A DNA stretch of 64,000 nucleotides from Channa striata. Lineage: Eukaryota; Chordata; Actinopteri; Anabantiformes; Channidae. Where the stretch lies: assembly GCA_033026295.1 (NCBI GenBank), contig CM065184.1:9799501-9863500 (forward strand). Reading direction: 5' to 3'. Each line of letters begins with the position of its first letter. Positions within the stretch are counted from its first letter, which is position 1. The position numbers and the translations under genes were made by a program. The notes beneath the pieces were generated by a model that ran no database searches, was not told where the DNA came from, and saw only the letters and a program-made list of their open reading frames with translations. Shown in pieces: positions 63,801-64,000 of the stretch.

Positions 63801-64000
63801 AAACAAGTGCAGGATGCGCTCTTTAGTTTTGCAAGGTGGAAAACAAACTAATACTGAGCACGTCTGTTTGCAGAGAAAATACTATAGACTTACATGTAAT
63901 TATATGGAATTAGTTCTAGCTTCCATGACTAAGAGAGACACCTAACAATAATGTAAAGAAACATTTATATATAATAAAAGGTCATTTTTCGTCACTGAAC
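60875..64000 (+). other. loxl4 intron (partial)
   Basis: From the last visible donor (AA|GTGAGT at 60875) to the window end. No sequence resembling the rest of SRCR domain 2 was found, so the next exon is outside. A 198-codon open frame at 63014-63610 shows no family resemblance. Confidence 0.7.

Noticed and set aside
1..64000. CRISPR array, bacterial operon, tRNA or rRNA genes
   Set aside because: No spaced direct repeats, no tightly packed same-strand frames and no cloverleaf-type sequence were recognised; the window is eukaryotic.

Overview
The window looks like a ray-finned (teleost) fish chromosome. The genes are split into short exons with GT-AG introns. CA/GT microsatellites are abundant. 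One homeobox gene belongs to the nkx3.3 class, which fishes keep and mammals lack. The gene content matches the vertebrate block equivalent to human 10q24 (LOXL4, PYROXD2, GOT1, NKX2-3, SLC25A28), rearranged. Species cannot be read from the sequence.

Layout. 1-3.3 kb: 5' half of got1 on the minus strand, running off the left edge. 3.5-11.5 kb: non-coding. 11.6-13.7 kb: nkx2.3 (+). 16.8-18.1 kb: an NK3-class homeobox gene, best read as nkx3.3 (+). 18.1-30.5 kb: a 12.5 kb gene desert, probably regulatory for the two homeobox genes. 30.5-35.2 kb: slc25a28/mitoferrin-2 (-), four coding exons. 39.5-44.9 kb: pyroxd2 (+), 16 coding exons. 46.2-53.1 kb: a TTC31-type gene (+) encoding a basic region, TPRs, an RRM and a CCCH finger, in 16 inferred exons, two of which are each one base short of a whole number of codons. 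58.98-60.87 kb: first three coding exons of a lysyl-oxidase-like gene, best read as loxl4 (+), running off the right edge.

The genes do not form one pathway. got1, slc25a28 and pyroxd2 are metabolic or mitochondrial genes. nkx2.3 and nkx3.3 are the vertebrate counterparts of the Drosophila tinman-bagpipe (NK4-NK3) neighbours and probably share flanking control elements. loxl4 is a secreted matrix enzyme. No prokaryotic-type system, CRISPR array, tRNA or rRNA was seen.

The observations most worth a second look are: the two apparent single-base losses in the TTC31-type gene and its TPR-RRM-CCCH architecture; the retained nkx2.3-nkx3.3 pair with an inverted pair of NK-type sites downstream; a perfect 24-bp hairpin between pyroxd2 and the TTC31-type gene; and three introns in which a GT microsatellite takes the place of the polypyrimidine tract beside a splice acceptor. 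Coding joins were worked out by hand from reading frame and GT-AG sites and have not been checked against transcripts.
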